Source: Lacisediminihabitans sp046156175
GTDB lineage: Bacteria; Actinomycetota; Actinomycetes; Actinomycetales; Microbacteriaceae
Direction of reading: 5' to 3'
Length of the DNA: 64,000 bases
Assembly: GCF_046156175.1 (NCBI RefSeq)
Contig: NZ_JAYLVL010000001.1
Coordinates: forward strand, 1-64,000
Of the stretch, positions 46,552 to 55,860 are shown one piece after another. Position numbers and translations under genes: made by a program. The notes under the pieces are model-generated. The model was not told where the DNA came from. It searched no databases and worked only from the letters and a program-made list of their open reading frames with translations. Position 1 is the first letter of the stretch, and every line of letters begins with the position of its first letter.

Positions 46552-49500
46552 TCAGGGCCGAAGGGCTGCTGTCGGCTGCCCGTGGGGCTCCACGAGGGTG
46601 ATGAACGCGCTCAGCTGGGCCAGCGCCGTGATGCTGGTGGGCAGCGCTTCGGTGATCCCGGGCGAATAGACCAGCCAGGCCGCCCACTGGGCTCGCGAGA
46701 TCGCGACATTCAGCCTGTTGGCCAGAAGCAGGAACTCGAGCCCGCGCGGCACATCGGCAGCAGAGGACGCCGCGAGCGAGACGATCGCGACGGCCGCCTC
46801 CCTGCCCTGGAATCGGTCGACGGTACCCACCGCCACCGCCTCGAACCCCGCCGCGTCGAGGGTTTCGCGCAACAGTTCGACGTGCGCGTTGTACGGCGCA
46901 ACCACGATGACGTCGTCCGGCCTGAGCGGTGCGGTGGTACCGGCCGAGGTCCAGGCGCGGCCCACCAGGTCCCGCACGATCGCGAGCACGGCGGCCGCCT
47001 CCTCCGGAGAAGATGTCGAATTGTCGTGCGCGATGACCGGCACCGGATGCAACCCGGGCTCGACGCCGGCGAGACTTCGGTCTGAGGGATGCGAGTGAAG
47101 ACGGCCCTCATAGGACAGCCTCGAGACGGGCGCACAGACGGCCGGATGCATGCGGTGACTCACGTCGAGGAAGAAGCCGAACTCGGGCGGCAGCACGTCG
47201 TGCCCGTCGCTCAACCACCCCAGGGCCGAGACATCCACCGGCTCCGGATGCGTGCCCTGGCTCACCTGCGGCAGCTGCTGCGGGTCGCCGAGCAACAGTA
47301 GTCGTGTGGCGCTGACGGACGCCGCGATCGTGGCGGCGAGGGAGTACTGCCCGGCCTCGTCGATCACCAAGAGGTCGAGAGATTCGCGGGGGACGCGCCC
47401 CTCGTTGCTGAACAGCCAGGCGGTGCCGCCGAGGACGAAGCCCGGTTGTGCGGTGAAGTCGCCGAGCGATCGGTCGGTCAGGGGCGTCCAGACGGTCCGC
47501 TCTGACTCACCACCCGGTCGCGGCTTCTTGCCGACGAGAGAGGGCTCGAGCCCGGCGGCGACCACCGCGCTGAGCATGTTCTCCACCGTGGCATGGGACT
47601 GTGCGACCACGCCGATGCGCCAGCCGTGGTTCTGCACCAGGTCGGCCACGACCCGCGCGCCGTTCCAGGTCTTTCCGGTGCCGGGTGGCCCCTGTACCGC
47701 GAGGTAGGAGTGATCGAGACCGAGAAGGGAATCCCGCATCCGTTCGGCGATCGTGCCGCCCGTGTCGGTGACGGCGTCGCCAAGGCCGCGAGGAGGAATA
47801 CGGCGCAGGATGTCGAGGGCCGCGTTCGGAATCGTCTCCGGATAGGCATCGAGCACGGCACGACCCCACTCGGAGATCGCGGTGACCTGCGTGCCAGGAT
47901 TCGGCGGCGAGCCGGGAGTGAGCGCGAGCGGCACCTCGTCGTAGGGCGGAGCTCCGGATGCCAGCCTTTCGGTCAGTAGCAGAGAGCCGTCATCCGCTGT
48001 GACGACGGCGGAGCGACAGTGGGCGACCCGGGCGGCGGGATCGCGACCGGCAGCGATCGGCGGGAACGGCGGGTCGTAGACCACCCACGGGGCATCCGCT
48101 GCGCCGAAGGAGCTTCCGGGGGCGGCGGTGCCGGTGAGCCGAAGCACGCGGGATTGGTTTCGGGCACGCCCTTCGATCCCCCAGCGACGCACGATCTCCG
48201 CACCCTCCACGACGAAGACATTGCGCGTGTCGGCCCACTCCTCGACCGGTGCGACGAGTCGGGCGAAGTGGTCCCACCAGAAACTCTTGCCTTCGCGGCG
48301 ATGGTAGTCGATGGCGGCGGAGGCGAGTGCGAGTGCCGTCTGATCGGCCGTGCGCTCCCCCGGGGGAAACTCCGCGACTATGGCGGCGAGCTCGACGTAG
48401 ACCGGATCTGGCTCAGGAAGAGCCACGTCGAGCACGAGCTCGTCCCGGCTCGCCGGGGACACCGCGTTCTCCGCCGCCCGTTCGAGCAGCCAGTCGCGCA
48501 GGGCGAGGGTCGAGACGCAGTCGTACTCGTTGTAGCTCGCGATCTCCGCGAGAACGCGCGCCGCCTCATCCGCATCGCCGGCATCGAGAAGGTCGCGCGA
48601 GCGCACGTACTCGGTGATCGAATCTGCGGCATTGGCGACGCCGGTGCGGGCGCGCGAACCCATGTACAGCGGTTCCAGCTTCTTGAGCGAGTAGCTGCGG
48701 CTTCCCACCCGCAGCGACTGCTTCACTATCGGGTAGAGGTCGACGAGAACGCCGTTTCGCAGAAGGTCGTCGACGGCCTCCTCGCCGACACCGTGCCGCG
48801 CCGCGATCCCCAGCAGGTGCGTGCGTTCATAGGACGCGTAGTGATAGATGTGCATCGCCGGATGCGTGCGCCGACGCTCCCCCACGTAGTCGAGGAAGTC
48901 GAGCAGAGCCTTCTTCTCCCCGGCCAGGTCATGGGCCCAGAACGACCGGAACGTCTCATCTTTCTCGACGAGCCCGAAGAGGTAGTCGAGCCCCCATTCG
49001 GTGCCCTCCTGGTGCAGCGGGTCGCCCTCGAAGTCGAAGAAGATGTCCCCGGGGTCCGAAACGGGAATGGCGGCGAGGGCGCTGGGAGCGACGACCCGCC
49101 AGGCCAGCCCAGGCGAGAGCTGGACGACGGCCTGCTCGCGGAGGGCGGCGAGCGTCGCGTCGGAGAGCCCGGGCACGGGCCCGGTCGCGCCGGCGAGCAG
49201 CTCGATGGTGTCGATCCCCGATTCGATCAATCGGGCACGCTGGGTGACGCGGAGGCCCGCCACGAGCAGGAGATCCCGGTGCAGTTGCACCTGCTCCTCG
49301 CAGACCGCGCAGCGCCCGCAGGCGACGTACCGGGGGTCGCCCCACTCCGTCGCCGCGGTGTCGGCCAGCCGCTCGTCGACCAACTGTTCGAGTCGCGCGC
49401 GTCGAAGCCGGTACACCGGCAGTATGTCGGCGAGACAGTGTTCGCTCACGCTGTCGTCGCCGAGGATCAGCGAGACCCGATCGGCGGTCGGGATACCGAG

Positions 49501-49965
49501 CCGCTGGAGTTGCTCACCATAGGCCGCGAGCTGCAAGAGCGCGGTGATCTTGGCGTGCCGGGCCAGCTTGGTGTCGTACACCTCGTAAGCGCCAGAGGAA
49601 TTGCGGATGATGAAGTCCGCGTAGCCGAGAAACCGTCCGTCGAAGAAAGCGGCCTGGTACACCGCGGGAGCCCCGGCCTCGAAGGCTGCGGTGGTGAGCT
49701 CGACCACCTCGGCCGGATCCGTCGGGCTTTCTGGCCGGGGGATCTCCACCACCGGCGTCTCTGTTCGGAGGCGCTCGAGCAAACGCTCCTCGTGCCGGTC
49801 GCCGAGGCGCGCGGCCCGCTCGAGCATGTCGTCGGTCGTCGCGGGGGGCGGCGCGATGCGCCCGAGGCGAGCATCGAGCTTGCGCAGCACCGCCCATTCA
49901 CAGCCGGCTGCCGCAGTGAGGTCGGAGGCCGAATAGACGACGGTGCCGTCATCGAGCAGGAACAT
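46552..49965 (-). CDS. RecB-like nuclease fused to SF1 helicase (TM0106 family)
   Basis: A 1137-residue protein. Residues ~1-200 hold a PD-(D/E)xK nuclease (GYADFIIRNSSGAYEVYDTKLA, QLAAYGEQL) and a cysteine set (CGRCAVCEEQ) that may bind a metal cluster. Residues ~310-500 are an RNase H-like exonuclease (DIFFDFEGDP, SYNEYDCVSTLALRDWL). The C-terminal half is a UvrD/Upf1-like helicase with Walker A VQGPPGTGKTWNGA, Walker B LLVIDEAGQYSL, VSHRMHPAV and TVDRFQGREA. Such proteins are widespread in actinobacteria, probably in DNA repair. Single gene with its own start ATG 49965. Confidence 0.9.
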   Translation of the reverse strand: MFLLDDGTVVYSASDLTAAAGCEWAVLRKLDARLGRIAPPPATTDDMLERAARLGDRHEERLLERLRTETPVVEIPRPESPTDPAEVVELTTAAFEAGAPAVYQAAFFDGRFLGYADFIIRNSSGAYEVYDTKLARHAKITALLQLAAYGEQLQRLGIPTADRVSLILGDDSVSEHCLADILPVYRLRRARLEQLVDERLADTAATEWGDPRYVACGRCAVCEEQVQLHRDLLLVAGLRVTQRARLIESGIDTIELLAGATGPVPGLSDATLAALREQAVVQLSPGLAWRVVAPSALAAIPVSDPGDIFFDFEGDPLHQEGTEWGLDYLFGLVEKDETFRSFWAHDLAGEKKALLDFLDYVGERRRTHPAMHIYHYASYERTHLLGIAARHGVGEEAVDDLLRNGVLVDLYPIVKQSLRVGSRSYSLKKLEPLYMGSRARTGVANAADSITEYVRSRDLLDAGDADEAARVLAEIASYNEYDCVSTLALRDWLLERAAENAVSPASRDELVLDVALPEPDPVYVELAAIVAEFPPGERTADQTALALASAAIDYHRREGKSFWWDHFARLVAPVEEWADTRNVFVVEGAEIVRRWGIEGRARNQSRVLRLTGTAAPGSSFGAADAPWVVYDPPFPPIAAGRDPAARVAHCRSAVVTADDGSLLLTERLASGAPPYDEVPLALTPGSPPNPGTQVTAISEWGRAVLDAYPETIPNAALDILRRIPPRGLGDAVTDTGGTIAERMRDSLLGLDHSYLAVQGPPGTGKTWNGARVVADLVQNHGWRIGVVAQSHATVENMLSAVVAAGLEPSLVGKKPRPGGESERTVWTPLTDRSLGDFTAQPGFVLGGTAWLFSNEGRVPRESLDLLVIDEAGQYSLAATIAASVSATRLLLLGDPQQLPQVSQGTHPEPVDVSALGWLSDGHDVLPPEFGFFLDVSHRMHPAVCAPVSRLSYEGRLHSHPSDRSLAGVEPGLHPVPVIAHDNSTSSPEEAAAVLAIVRDLVGRAWTSAGTTAPLRPDDVIVVAPYNAHVELLRETLDAAGFEAVAVGTVDRFQGREAAVAIVSLAASSAADVPRGLEFLLLANRLNVAISRAQWAAWLVYSPGITEALPTSITALAQLSAFITLVEPHGQPTAALRP

Positions 49966-49989
49966 TCCGTATCCTCCGGATCAGCATGG

Positions 49990-50007
49990 GGTCACCCTGA
50001 GGTGACC
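49990..50007. repeat. Short hairpin between kinase-like and helicase genes
   Basis: GGTCACC (49990-49996), loop CTGA, GGTGACC (50001-50007) form a perfect 7-bp stem-loop in the 66-base gap ahead of the helicase start. It may be a terminator for the upstream gene or an operator. Confidence 0.4.
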
Positions 50008-50031
50008 GGGTCGGAACTGCACCAGTGTGCC

Positions 50032-50883
50032 TCACCCCGGTGACAGCAACGCGCGCACGATCGCGATTTCCCGATCGAGCAACCAGAGTCGCCGACGCTC
50101 GATCACATCGCCGACGCCCTCCTGCCACATGCGTGCCCAGCCTCCGCCTGACTCGGCGCGCAGCCTCATCCGATGCCAGCTCAGGGCGGCGCGATCGGCC
50201 GCGAAACGGGCAATCATTCGGCGCTCGGAGGCGGTCCAGTCCGAGGCATCCGCGAATATCCTCAAGCGCGCGAGCTGATCGAGACCGAGGGATGACGCGG
50301 GGAGGTCGACCGGGTCGCGGAGCGGCACCCAGTGCATCGCCGTGTTCACCGAATCGATGAACCGGGTGCTCGGTCCGGCGAGATCGAAGTCGACGAGTCC
50401 GACCGCGCGACCGTCGCGAACCACGACATTCTGCGGGGTCACATCCAGGTGGGTCACCAACTCGAACGGATCCTGCGCGATCTCCCGGGGTGGAAACGGC
50501 TCGGCGACCGGCTCGAATCCGGCAGAGGCGCGGTGAAGGGCGGTGACGAGCAGGGCAACTGATTCGAGCAGCGCATCCGTGAGCACCCAGGGCTCGAGCG
50601 CCGCCGCGGCCACGTTCCCGGGGATGAAGCTCAGCGTGTCCCGTCCTTCGGAATCGAGTCCCAGAAAACGGGGACTCGCAGGGAGGCCGTCGATGGTGAA
50701 CCCCACAGACGCGAGGTGATCGAGGTAGGTCGCAACGGCCCAAGACTGCTTCTGGTGAGGCCGGCGCACGGTCTCTCCGATACGGATGACCCCGACCGTG
50801 ACATCGCCGGCGGGCAGCTCGACGACCTCGCCCCGGCCATTGTCGAGGTACTTTCTCGCCCTCACCGCGCCGTTTGGAACCAT
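50032..50883 (-). CDS. Phosphotransferase (aminoglycoside-kinase-like) family protein
   Basis: A 283-residue protein with a protein-kinase-like fold. The catalytic loop is VTHLDVTPQNVVVRDG, where the Asp and Asn are as in aminoglycoside/choline kinases, and the metal-binding LVDFDLAGPSTRFIDSV follows. An N-terminal helical part has HQKQSWAVATYLDHLASVGF. It could phosphorylate a sugar, choline or an antibiotic; substrate not readable. ATG 50883 is used; GTG 50886 is adjacent. It diverges from the DUF2510 gene at 51024. Confidence 0.8.
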   Translation of the reverse strand: MVPNGAVRARKYLDNGRGEVVELPAGDVTVGVIRIGETVRRPHQKQSWAVATYLDHLASVGFTIDGLPASPRFLGLDSEGRDTLSFIPGNVAAAALEPWVLTDALLESVALLVTALHRASAGFEPVAEPFPPREIAQDPFELVTHLDVTPQNVVVRDGRAVGLVDFDLAGPSTRFIDSVNTAMHWVPLRDPVDLPASSLGLDQLARLRIFADASDWTASERRMIARFAADRAALSWHRMRLRAESGGGWARMWQEGVGDVIERRRLWLLDREIAIVRALLSPG

Positions 50884-51023
50884 CACGATGCAACCTACCA
50901 GTGGCCCGGCGACACGGCGCAGAACCCCGCGTACTGGGGTACATCGGAGCCTAGATCGCCGGGACCCCCGCTTGTAAAATCAGAGTCTGCCCAGTCCAGG
51001 CGGGTCTACCCGGGGGAATCATC

Positions 51024-52655
51024 GTGTCACTCACTCTGCAATCGGATACCGAGGCGCAGCCCGCTGCGCCGTCTCGAAGAAGCGCGCTTCACGGAGTGGG
51101 GCCGGTGCCCGCCGAGCCGAGAGAAGACACGGTCGCTTCGGCGACATCCGAGATCGCCCCCGGATGGTACGCCGATCCCATGGGCGCGCCCCTGTCACGC
51201 TGGTGGGATGGCACCGCGTGGACGGCGGAATTGAGTGCCGAAGCTCCCACAGAACCCGGTAGTGCCGAATCGACCAGAACCGGCGAATCGATGACTGCTG
51301 AAGTCGTCAGTGTGCCCGCTACCGCGGAACCGGCGGCCGTGGTCCCGACCGCGATGCCCGGGACCCCTTCCGCCGCGCCGGCGGATGCCCCCGCTGCGCC
51401 CCTCAGCCGCCGACAGCTCCGCGAGCTCGTCGGACCTCTCACCACAGGCCCGGTTCCGACCGATGCCGCGGAGGCCGGCGCCGTTCAGGCGCACGCCGCG
51501 GATGTCGCCGTCGCCGGTGATCCCGGACCCGCTCCAGAAGCTACACCCCTGTTGTTCGCGGCATTCGCCGCAGGAGTCCCCACCGAATCTGCCGCGCCCT
51601 CGCCCTTCGAGGCGCTCTTCTCTCCGTCCCCCGCCGAGCGGGAATCGGCGGAGTCGGCGCCGTTCGACGCGACCGCCTTCCTCGGGACCACTCCCGTGTC
51701 CGATTCCTCGGTCGCGCGCCCCTGGATCGCGGCCGCTGCGCCCCTGGTGCCCGCGGCATCCGTCCCCGCTGCCGTGGCTGTCCAGCCCACTCCGACGATG
51801 CGCGCCGAGGCGCCCGCTGCGGGCGTGGCCGAATCGGCCACGCCGTCGTTCTCCGCCGCGCCCCTGGGGTTCCTTCTCCCGCCAGACCCCTTCGCCACCG
51901 CCGCTGCAACGGGTGAGGCGGAGCCCGTCGTCTTGGCTCCCACGTTCGTAGCGCCTGTGGCGCTGGTCATCGTGCCGACTCTCGCCAAGCCGACGCGGTC
52001 GAACACGGCGGCCGTCTGGCTCTTCGTACTTCTGCCCATCCTCCACGTCGCCCTTGTCTGGTGCGTGCTCGTCTGGCTGGATCTCGGGGGTGACCTTCTG
52101 GTGCGCTATACGGTGCTCGCCGCACCGTTGCTCCTGTATCTGGTCTTCGCCTTCGCTGATCGTCGCGTGCTCCGCTCGCGCGGCTTCGAACGCCCGGCCT
52201 CCGTCGTCCTCGCTCTCATCCCTCCCGTCTACCTCCTGGTGCGGGCCATCCGTGTGGGGGCTGCGGGAGTAGTGCCCCTTCTCCTCTGGCTGCTGCTCCA
52301 GACCGCGGCGTATTCTTTCGTGCTCCTTCAGTTTCCGGCGGTATTCGCGCTTGCGCCACTCACCCCAGCCGCCGACTCCGCGCCGGTAGCGGTCGTCAGC
52401 GGTCCGATCACCGATGCCCAGCGCGCCGCAGAGCTGACCCCGACGGGTATGGCCGCCGAGCTCACCCGGCAGACCCTGGCGAAGAACCTCACGTTCTCCT
52501 CGATCAGCTGCCCGACGATCCCGGTCACCCTCGACGGAACCGCCGTCACCTGTGTCGGCACCCTCGATTCGGTGAAGATGAATCTCAATGTGGTCATCGA
52601 CTCCACCCTGCCGAATTCCGCCTTCGCTCTCGTGAGCGAAGCGCCGGCCAGCTGA
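51024..52655 (+). CDS. DUF2510 membrane protein with low-complexity linker
   Basis: A 543-residue protein. Residues ~46-70 are a DUF2510 motif (IAPGWYADPMGAPLSRWWDG). A ~230-residue Ala/Pro/Ser/Val-rich linker follows, then four hydrophobic segments (~330-445: VWLFVLLPILHVALVWCVLV, LLLYLVFAFA, VVLALIPPVYLLV, LLLWLLLQTAAYSFVLL). The extracytoplasmic end has a Cys pair (ISCPTIPV, VTCVGTLD), like the DUF4333-type sensor ends. GTG 51024 has GGGGGAA ahead. Function unknown; the next gene is a related DUF2510 protein. Confidence 0.75.
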   Translation: MSLTLQSDTEAQPAAPSRRSALHGVGPVPAEPREDTVASATSEIAPGWYADPMGAPLSRWWDGTAWTAELSAEAPTEPGSAESTRTGESMTAEVVSVPATAEPAAVVPTAMPGTPSAAPADAPAAPLSRRQLRELVGPLTTGPVPTDAAEAGAVQAHAADVAVAGDPGPAPEATPLLFAAFAAGVPTESAAPSPFEALFSPSPAERESAESAPFDATAFLGTTPVSDSSVARPWIAAAAPLVPAASVPAAVAVQPTPTMRAEAPAAGVAESATPSFSAAPLGFLLPPDPFATAAATGEAEPVVLAPTFVAPVALVIVPTLAKPTRSNTAAVWLFVLLPILHVALVWCVLVWLDLGGDLLVRYTVLAAPLLLYLVFAFADRRVLRSRGFERPASVVLALIPPVYLLVRAIRVGAAGVVPLLLWLLLQTAAYSFVLLQFPAVFALAPLTPAADSAPVAVVSGPITDAQRAAELTPTGMAAELTRQTLAKNLTFSSISCPTIPVTLDGTAVTCVGTLDSVKMNLNVVIDSTLPNSAFALVSEAPAS

Positions 52656-52690
52656 GCGTGCCCGAAAGAGGTGCGGGGTGGTGAACCGTC

Positions 52691-53413
52691 GTGGATGACG
52701 ACGGACTCGTGGTCGCTCCGCCGGGGTGGTTCGCTGATCCGGTCGGACTGAGCGACCTGCGCTGGTGGAGCGGTGCGGAGTGGACGGCACACGTGGCGCC
52801 GAGCCCCGCGATGCATCCCGCGGATATTCCGCGCCCCGGCACGGTGCTCGGGAACGTCGCCCTGACGAACGGGTCGTCGCCGGTACCTCCTCCCGGGTCG
52901 TTCGTTCCCGCCCAGCCCGTGACACCGCCCGTTTCTCTCTTCGCGGAGACCCCAGCCGAACAGAGGCGGTCCGCCAGCCCTCCGGCGACTACCGCGGCGA
53001 CCACCGGTCCAATCCGCTGGAACACCGGCGGGGCTTGGGCGCTCAGCGCCACCCCGCTGGTTGGAGTGATCAGCGGTGTCGGGGCGCTGTTCGCGGGCAA
53101 CGTCGTGCCCGGGGCGTGGTTGTGGTCCCTTCCGATCGCCCTGTTGCCTCTTCTGTGGACGATCGGCGCGGCCACCCGGGATCGCGTCGCTCTCGAGGCC
53201 TTCGGCTACAACCGCCTGCCCAGTCGGTGGTGGTTGCTTCTCGGCCCGCTCCCCTACCTCATCGCTCGCACCGTGTTCGTTCGACGGCAATCCGGCCGCG
53301 GATCCGCCCCGCTCTGGTGGTACGTCGCAGTCTCGCTGGTTCTCACCGCGCTGGTCATCGCCGTGGGGTTCCTGGTCTTCGCGCGAATTTCTGCCGCCCT
53401 TCCTACCGGGTGA
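52691..53413 (+). CDS. DUF2510 membrane protein
   Basis: A 240-residue protein. The N-terminal DUF2510 is VVAPPGWFADPVGLSDLRWW, then a Pro/Ala linker and about four membrane segments (GGAWALSATPLVGVISGVGA, WLWSLPIALLPLLWTIG, LLLGPLPYLIART, WYVAVSLVLTALVIAVGFLV). It follows the larger DUF2510 gene by 35 bases and may have come from it by duplication. Start GTG 52691 lacks an ideal ribosome-binding site (GAGGTGCGGGG is near). The stop codon is part of a 17-bp tandem repeat. Confidence 0.7.
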   Translation: MDDDGLVVAPPGWFADPVGLSDLRWWSGAEWTAHVAPSPAMHPADIPRPGTVLGNVALTNGSSPVPPPGSFVPAQPVTPPVSLFAETPAEQRRSASPPATTAATTGPIRWNTGGAWALSATPLVGVISGVGALFAGNVVPGAWLWSLPIALLPLLWTIGAATRDRVALEAFGYNRLPSRWWLLLGPLPYLIARTVFVRRQSGRGSAPLWWYVAVSLVLTALVIAVGFLVFARISAALPTG

Positions 53414-53461
53414 CGGCTCCACGCCGCTGACAGCTCCACGCCGCTGACAGCTCCACACCGG
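53411..53461. repeat. Tandem repeat, 17-bp unit x3
   Basis: TGACGGCTCCACGCCGC, TGACAGCTCCACGCCGC and TGACAGCTCCACACCGG lie head to tail. The first TGA is the stop codon of the DUF2510 gene, so the array has grown exactly at the gene end. It fills the gap to the convergent J-domain gene. Confidence 0.8.
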
Positions 53462-53476
53462 TGACCGGTGCCTCGA

Positions 53477-54394
53477 TCAGACGAAGCGGATGCCGGCCTG
53501 CAGCCGCGTGCGCACGTCGAAGAGCTCGTTGCCCCCGATCAGTCGCGCGCCTGGTACTCCGTCGCGCAGAAGCGCCGGGAGCATCGACTGGCGCGCGATC
53601 ACCGTCGTGGCGCCGCGGATGGTGCCGAGCACGGTGAAGGACTCGTCGAGGGCATCGTCCGGAAGCACGATGAGCAGGGCGGTGAACTTCACCCGAGTCG
53701 CCCGGGACACGATCTTGGCGCGCACACCGAGGTCGTGCATCGGTCGTGCCTCACCGAGCGGCTTGCCCAGGAGTTCGCCCCGGCGACTCTTCACCGGCTC
53801 ACCGTAGTCTTCGGAAAGTATCGCGAACAGTCCGGTCGGGCCGAGCACGACGTGGTCGATCTTCTCTTCGGGAGCCCCGGTGCTCACGTCATGCCACGCG
53901 GTGAAGCCGATGCCGAGCGCGGCAAGGGTGCGGGCGGTGGCTTCCTCGGCGAGGGCATCCGCGAGCAGATGGCGGAGGTCCATGGGCGCCGATCTCACCA
54001 GGGCGGGGTCGTAGGGGTCGTCCAGCGGCTCCCCGCGGCCGACCCATTCGCGCATCAGCACCAGGTAGCGTTCCCGCCTCCACCCGCCCGGATGTCCGTA
54101 GGAGCGCGCCCGTGGGCGCGTGTCGGCCTGTTTCGGCCTCGCCCGCGGAGCCCAGGTGAACGGAGTCTCGTCGCTGGTGGCGGGACGTCCGCGATCATAG
54201 GCCGCCCGGTCATCCGGGTCGCCGACGCGCTCCCAGGCGACCTGCACGGCAGTGAAGCGCGCGGCGTCTCCCCCGGTGTCGGGATGCGTCTCCCGCATCA
54301 GACGGCGATAGGCGCGGCGCAGGTCGTCCTGGCTTGCCGTCGAACTCACGCCGAGCACCTCGTAGGGGGTGGCGGAGATCGGGCTGTCGGGCAT
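53477..54394 (-). CDS. J-domain protein with degenerate NERD-like domain
   Basis: A 305-residue protein. Residues ~8-70 are a DnaJ J domain (TPYEVLGVSSTASQDDLRRA, HPD in RETHPDTGGD) with no Gly-rich or zinc-finger part. After a linker, residues ~135-300 resemble the NERD fold (GIGFTAWHDVSTG, KIDHVVLGPTGLFAIL). The nuclease E-x-K position reads SEDYGE, without the Lys, so nuclease activity is doubtful. It may recruit DnaK to a substrate. ATG 54394 (MPDSPISATPYEVLG) fits; the longer open frame upstream is unlike protein. Confidence 0.78.
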   Translation of the reverse strand: MPDSPISATPYEVLGVSSTASQDDLRRAYRRLMRETHPDTGGDAARFTAVQVAWERVGDPDDRAAYDRGRPATSDETPFTWAPRARPKQADTRPRARSYGHPGGWRRERYLVLMREWVGRGEPLDDPYDPALVRSAPMDLRHLLADALAEEATARTLAALGIGFTAWHDVSTGAPEEKIDHVVLGPTGLFAILSEDYGEPVKSRRGELLGKPLGEARPMHDLGVRAKIVSRATRVKFTALLIVLPDDALDESFTVLGTIRGATTVIARQSMLPALLRDGVPGARLIGGNELFDVRTRLQAGIRFV

Positions 54395-54611
54395 GACGCG
54401 CTTTCGGTGGGGATGTTCGTGTGGGGCGGTGGAACGCATATCAGGTGCGCACCACCTCACGACGATAGCGAAAGCTGGCTGGGATCGGCGTGAAGAGACC
54501 CTTTGCGAGCGCTGGGCGCGCGCCTGCGGCGTTGACGCGGACGAATCCCTCAACCCATTCCCAGCTTCGCGCCAAGGGAATACCCGGCTGAGGCCGATAG
54601 GTTGCTCAGTT

Positions 54612-55112
54612 ATGACCCTCAGCGACAGCGCCCTTGGAACTATCCCCCTCACCACGATCGATGGGAGCACGACCAGCCTGTCCGATCTTGGAGACAAGGT
54701 CTATCTCGTGGTGAACGTCGCGTCGCGATGCGGGCTCGCCCCCCAGTACGAGAAACTCGAGGATCTTCAGAAGACCTACGGCGAACGGGGATTCAGCGTG
54801 CTCGGCTTTCCGAGCAACCAGTTTTTGCAGGAGCTCAGTACCGAGGATGCGATCAAGGAATATTGCTCCACCACGTGGGGAGTGACCTTTCCCATGTTCG
54901 AGAAGACCCGCGTGAACGGCAAGAATGCGCACCCGCTGTACGCCGAGTTGACGAAGAGTTCAGACTCGGCCGGCAAGGCCGGCAAGGTGAAGTGGAACTT
55001 CGAGAAGTTCGTGATCACCCGCGACGGTGAAGTCCACCGCTTCCGCCCGACGACGGAACCGGATGCCCCGGAGATCGTGAATCTCATCGAGGCATCCCTC
55101 CCCACCGCCTAG
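54612..55112 (+). CDS. Glutathione-peroxidase-family thiol peroxidase
   Basis: A 166-residue peroxidase. Peroxidatic C40 is in NVASRCGLAPQYEKLE and the resolving Cys is probably C85 (IKEYCSTTWGVTFPMF), as in thioredoxin-dependent members. The usual FPCNQF Cys is a Ser (GFPSNQF, S68), and the catalytic Trp-Asn segment KVKWNFEKFVI is intact. It reduces peroxides, probably with thioredoxin or mycoredoxin. A TAGGTT hexamer (54598-54603) lies 8 nt before ATG 54612, so the message is probably leaderless. Confidence 0.9.
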   Translation: MTLSDSALGTIPLTTIDGSTTSLSDLGDKVYLVVNVASRCGLAPQYEKLEDLQKTYGERGFSVLGFPSNQFLQELSTEDAIKEYCSTTWGVTFPMFEKTRVNGKNAHPLYAELTKSSDSAGKAGKVKWNFEKFVITRDGEVHRFRPTTEPDAPEIVNLIEASLPTA

Positions 55113-55199
55113 TCGCACGCGAGCCGGCCGTACCGATACCGCGGGCCGTACCGATACCGCGGGCCGTGTCGAGGACCCGGGTAACCGCAAGTGGATTTC

Positions 55200-55673
55200 T
55201 CACGAATGATCGCCGGCGTCTCTTGCAGCCGCGGCATCTCTCTCCTCCGCGGCGGAATCCCAGCGAAAATCGTCCGCGGCGAACCAGCGCACCCCACGGC
55301 TGTGGCTGACGAGGGTGGCCCGCACGGGTAGTCCCGCTCCGGCGAAGCCCTCGCCGAGGGCGCGCGCCCACGCCTTGTCAGCGGAGCTGAACTGAGGGCC
55401 GGCATACCGTTCGAGCACGACGATCACCGACCGGGCGTCGAGGTGTTCGACCCCCTGGGCGATGGTGTCGGCCAGCCGAGATGTCGCAGCATCCGGAAGC
55501 AGTGGCGGGTCGGCGACCGGAATGATCAGGGGCAACTGCACATCCTCGCCGTCCAGGAACAGGAACCAGACTTGTCTTTGGCAAGCGCGGCCGACGAGGT
55601 CGGATACCCGGCTATGGATGAGCTCATCGCTCGTGAGGGGCTGTGTGACAGTGTCTTCATAGTGGGGTTTCAT
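55200..55673 (-). CDS. Conserved hypothetical protein
   Basis: A 157-residue soluble protein. Strand-like segments (QRQVWFLFLDGEDVQLPLII, ARSVIVVLERYAG, PVRATLVSHSRGVRWFAADD) alternate with helices, suggesting an alpha/beta domain of ~140 residues plus an acidic/Ala tail. ATG 55673 (MKPHYEDTVTQPL) was picked; an in-frame ATG further upstream adds a Pro-rich start. I do not recognise a family. It is convergent with the peroxidase and diverges from recQ across 187 bases. Confidence 0.6.
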   Translation of the reverse strand: MKPHYEDTVTQPLTSDELIHSRVSDLVGRACQRQVWFLFLDGEDVQLPLIIPVADPPLLPDAATSRLADTIAQGVEHLDARSVIVVLERYAGPQFSSADKAWARALGEGFAGAGLPVRATLVSHSRGVRWFAADDFRWDSAAEERDAAAARDAGDHS

Positions 55674-55860
55674 CGCCTCAGGATGATCCCGTGCTGGCTC
55701 CGAAGGCACGCGCCCCGGGGATCGGGGGAGCGCTGAGGCGACTCTCCGGGAGTGGAGGAGGAGTGCCGCCTCTCCTCCCCATCGCCGATCACGCCCCGAA
55801 TCCGCAACGGTATCGGGGGCCGAGCGCCCCTCTGTCGCCCGGGCCTGTCAAGCTGGCTCG

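Noticed and set aside
48019..50043. A 674-codon plus-strand frame inside the helicase gene
   Set aside because: Antisense to a well supported 1137-residue helicase-nuclease; composition is that of a complement of GC-rich codons.
50032..50883. Aminoglycoside-resistance gene
   Set aside because: The kinase-like loop is shared by many phosphotransferases, and nothing in sequence or neighbours points to an antibiotic substrate.
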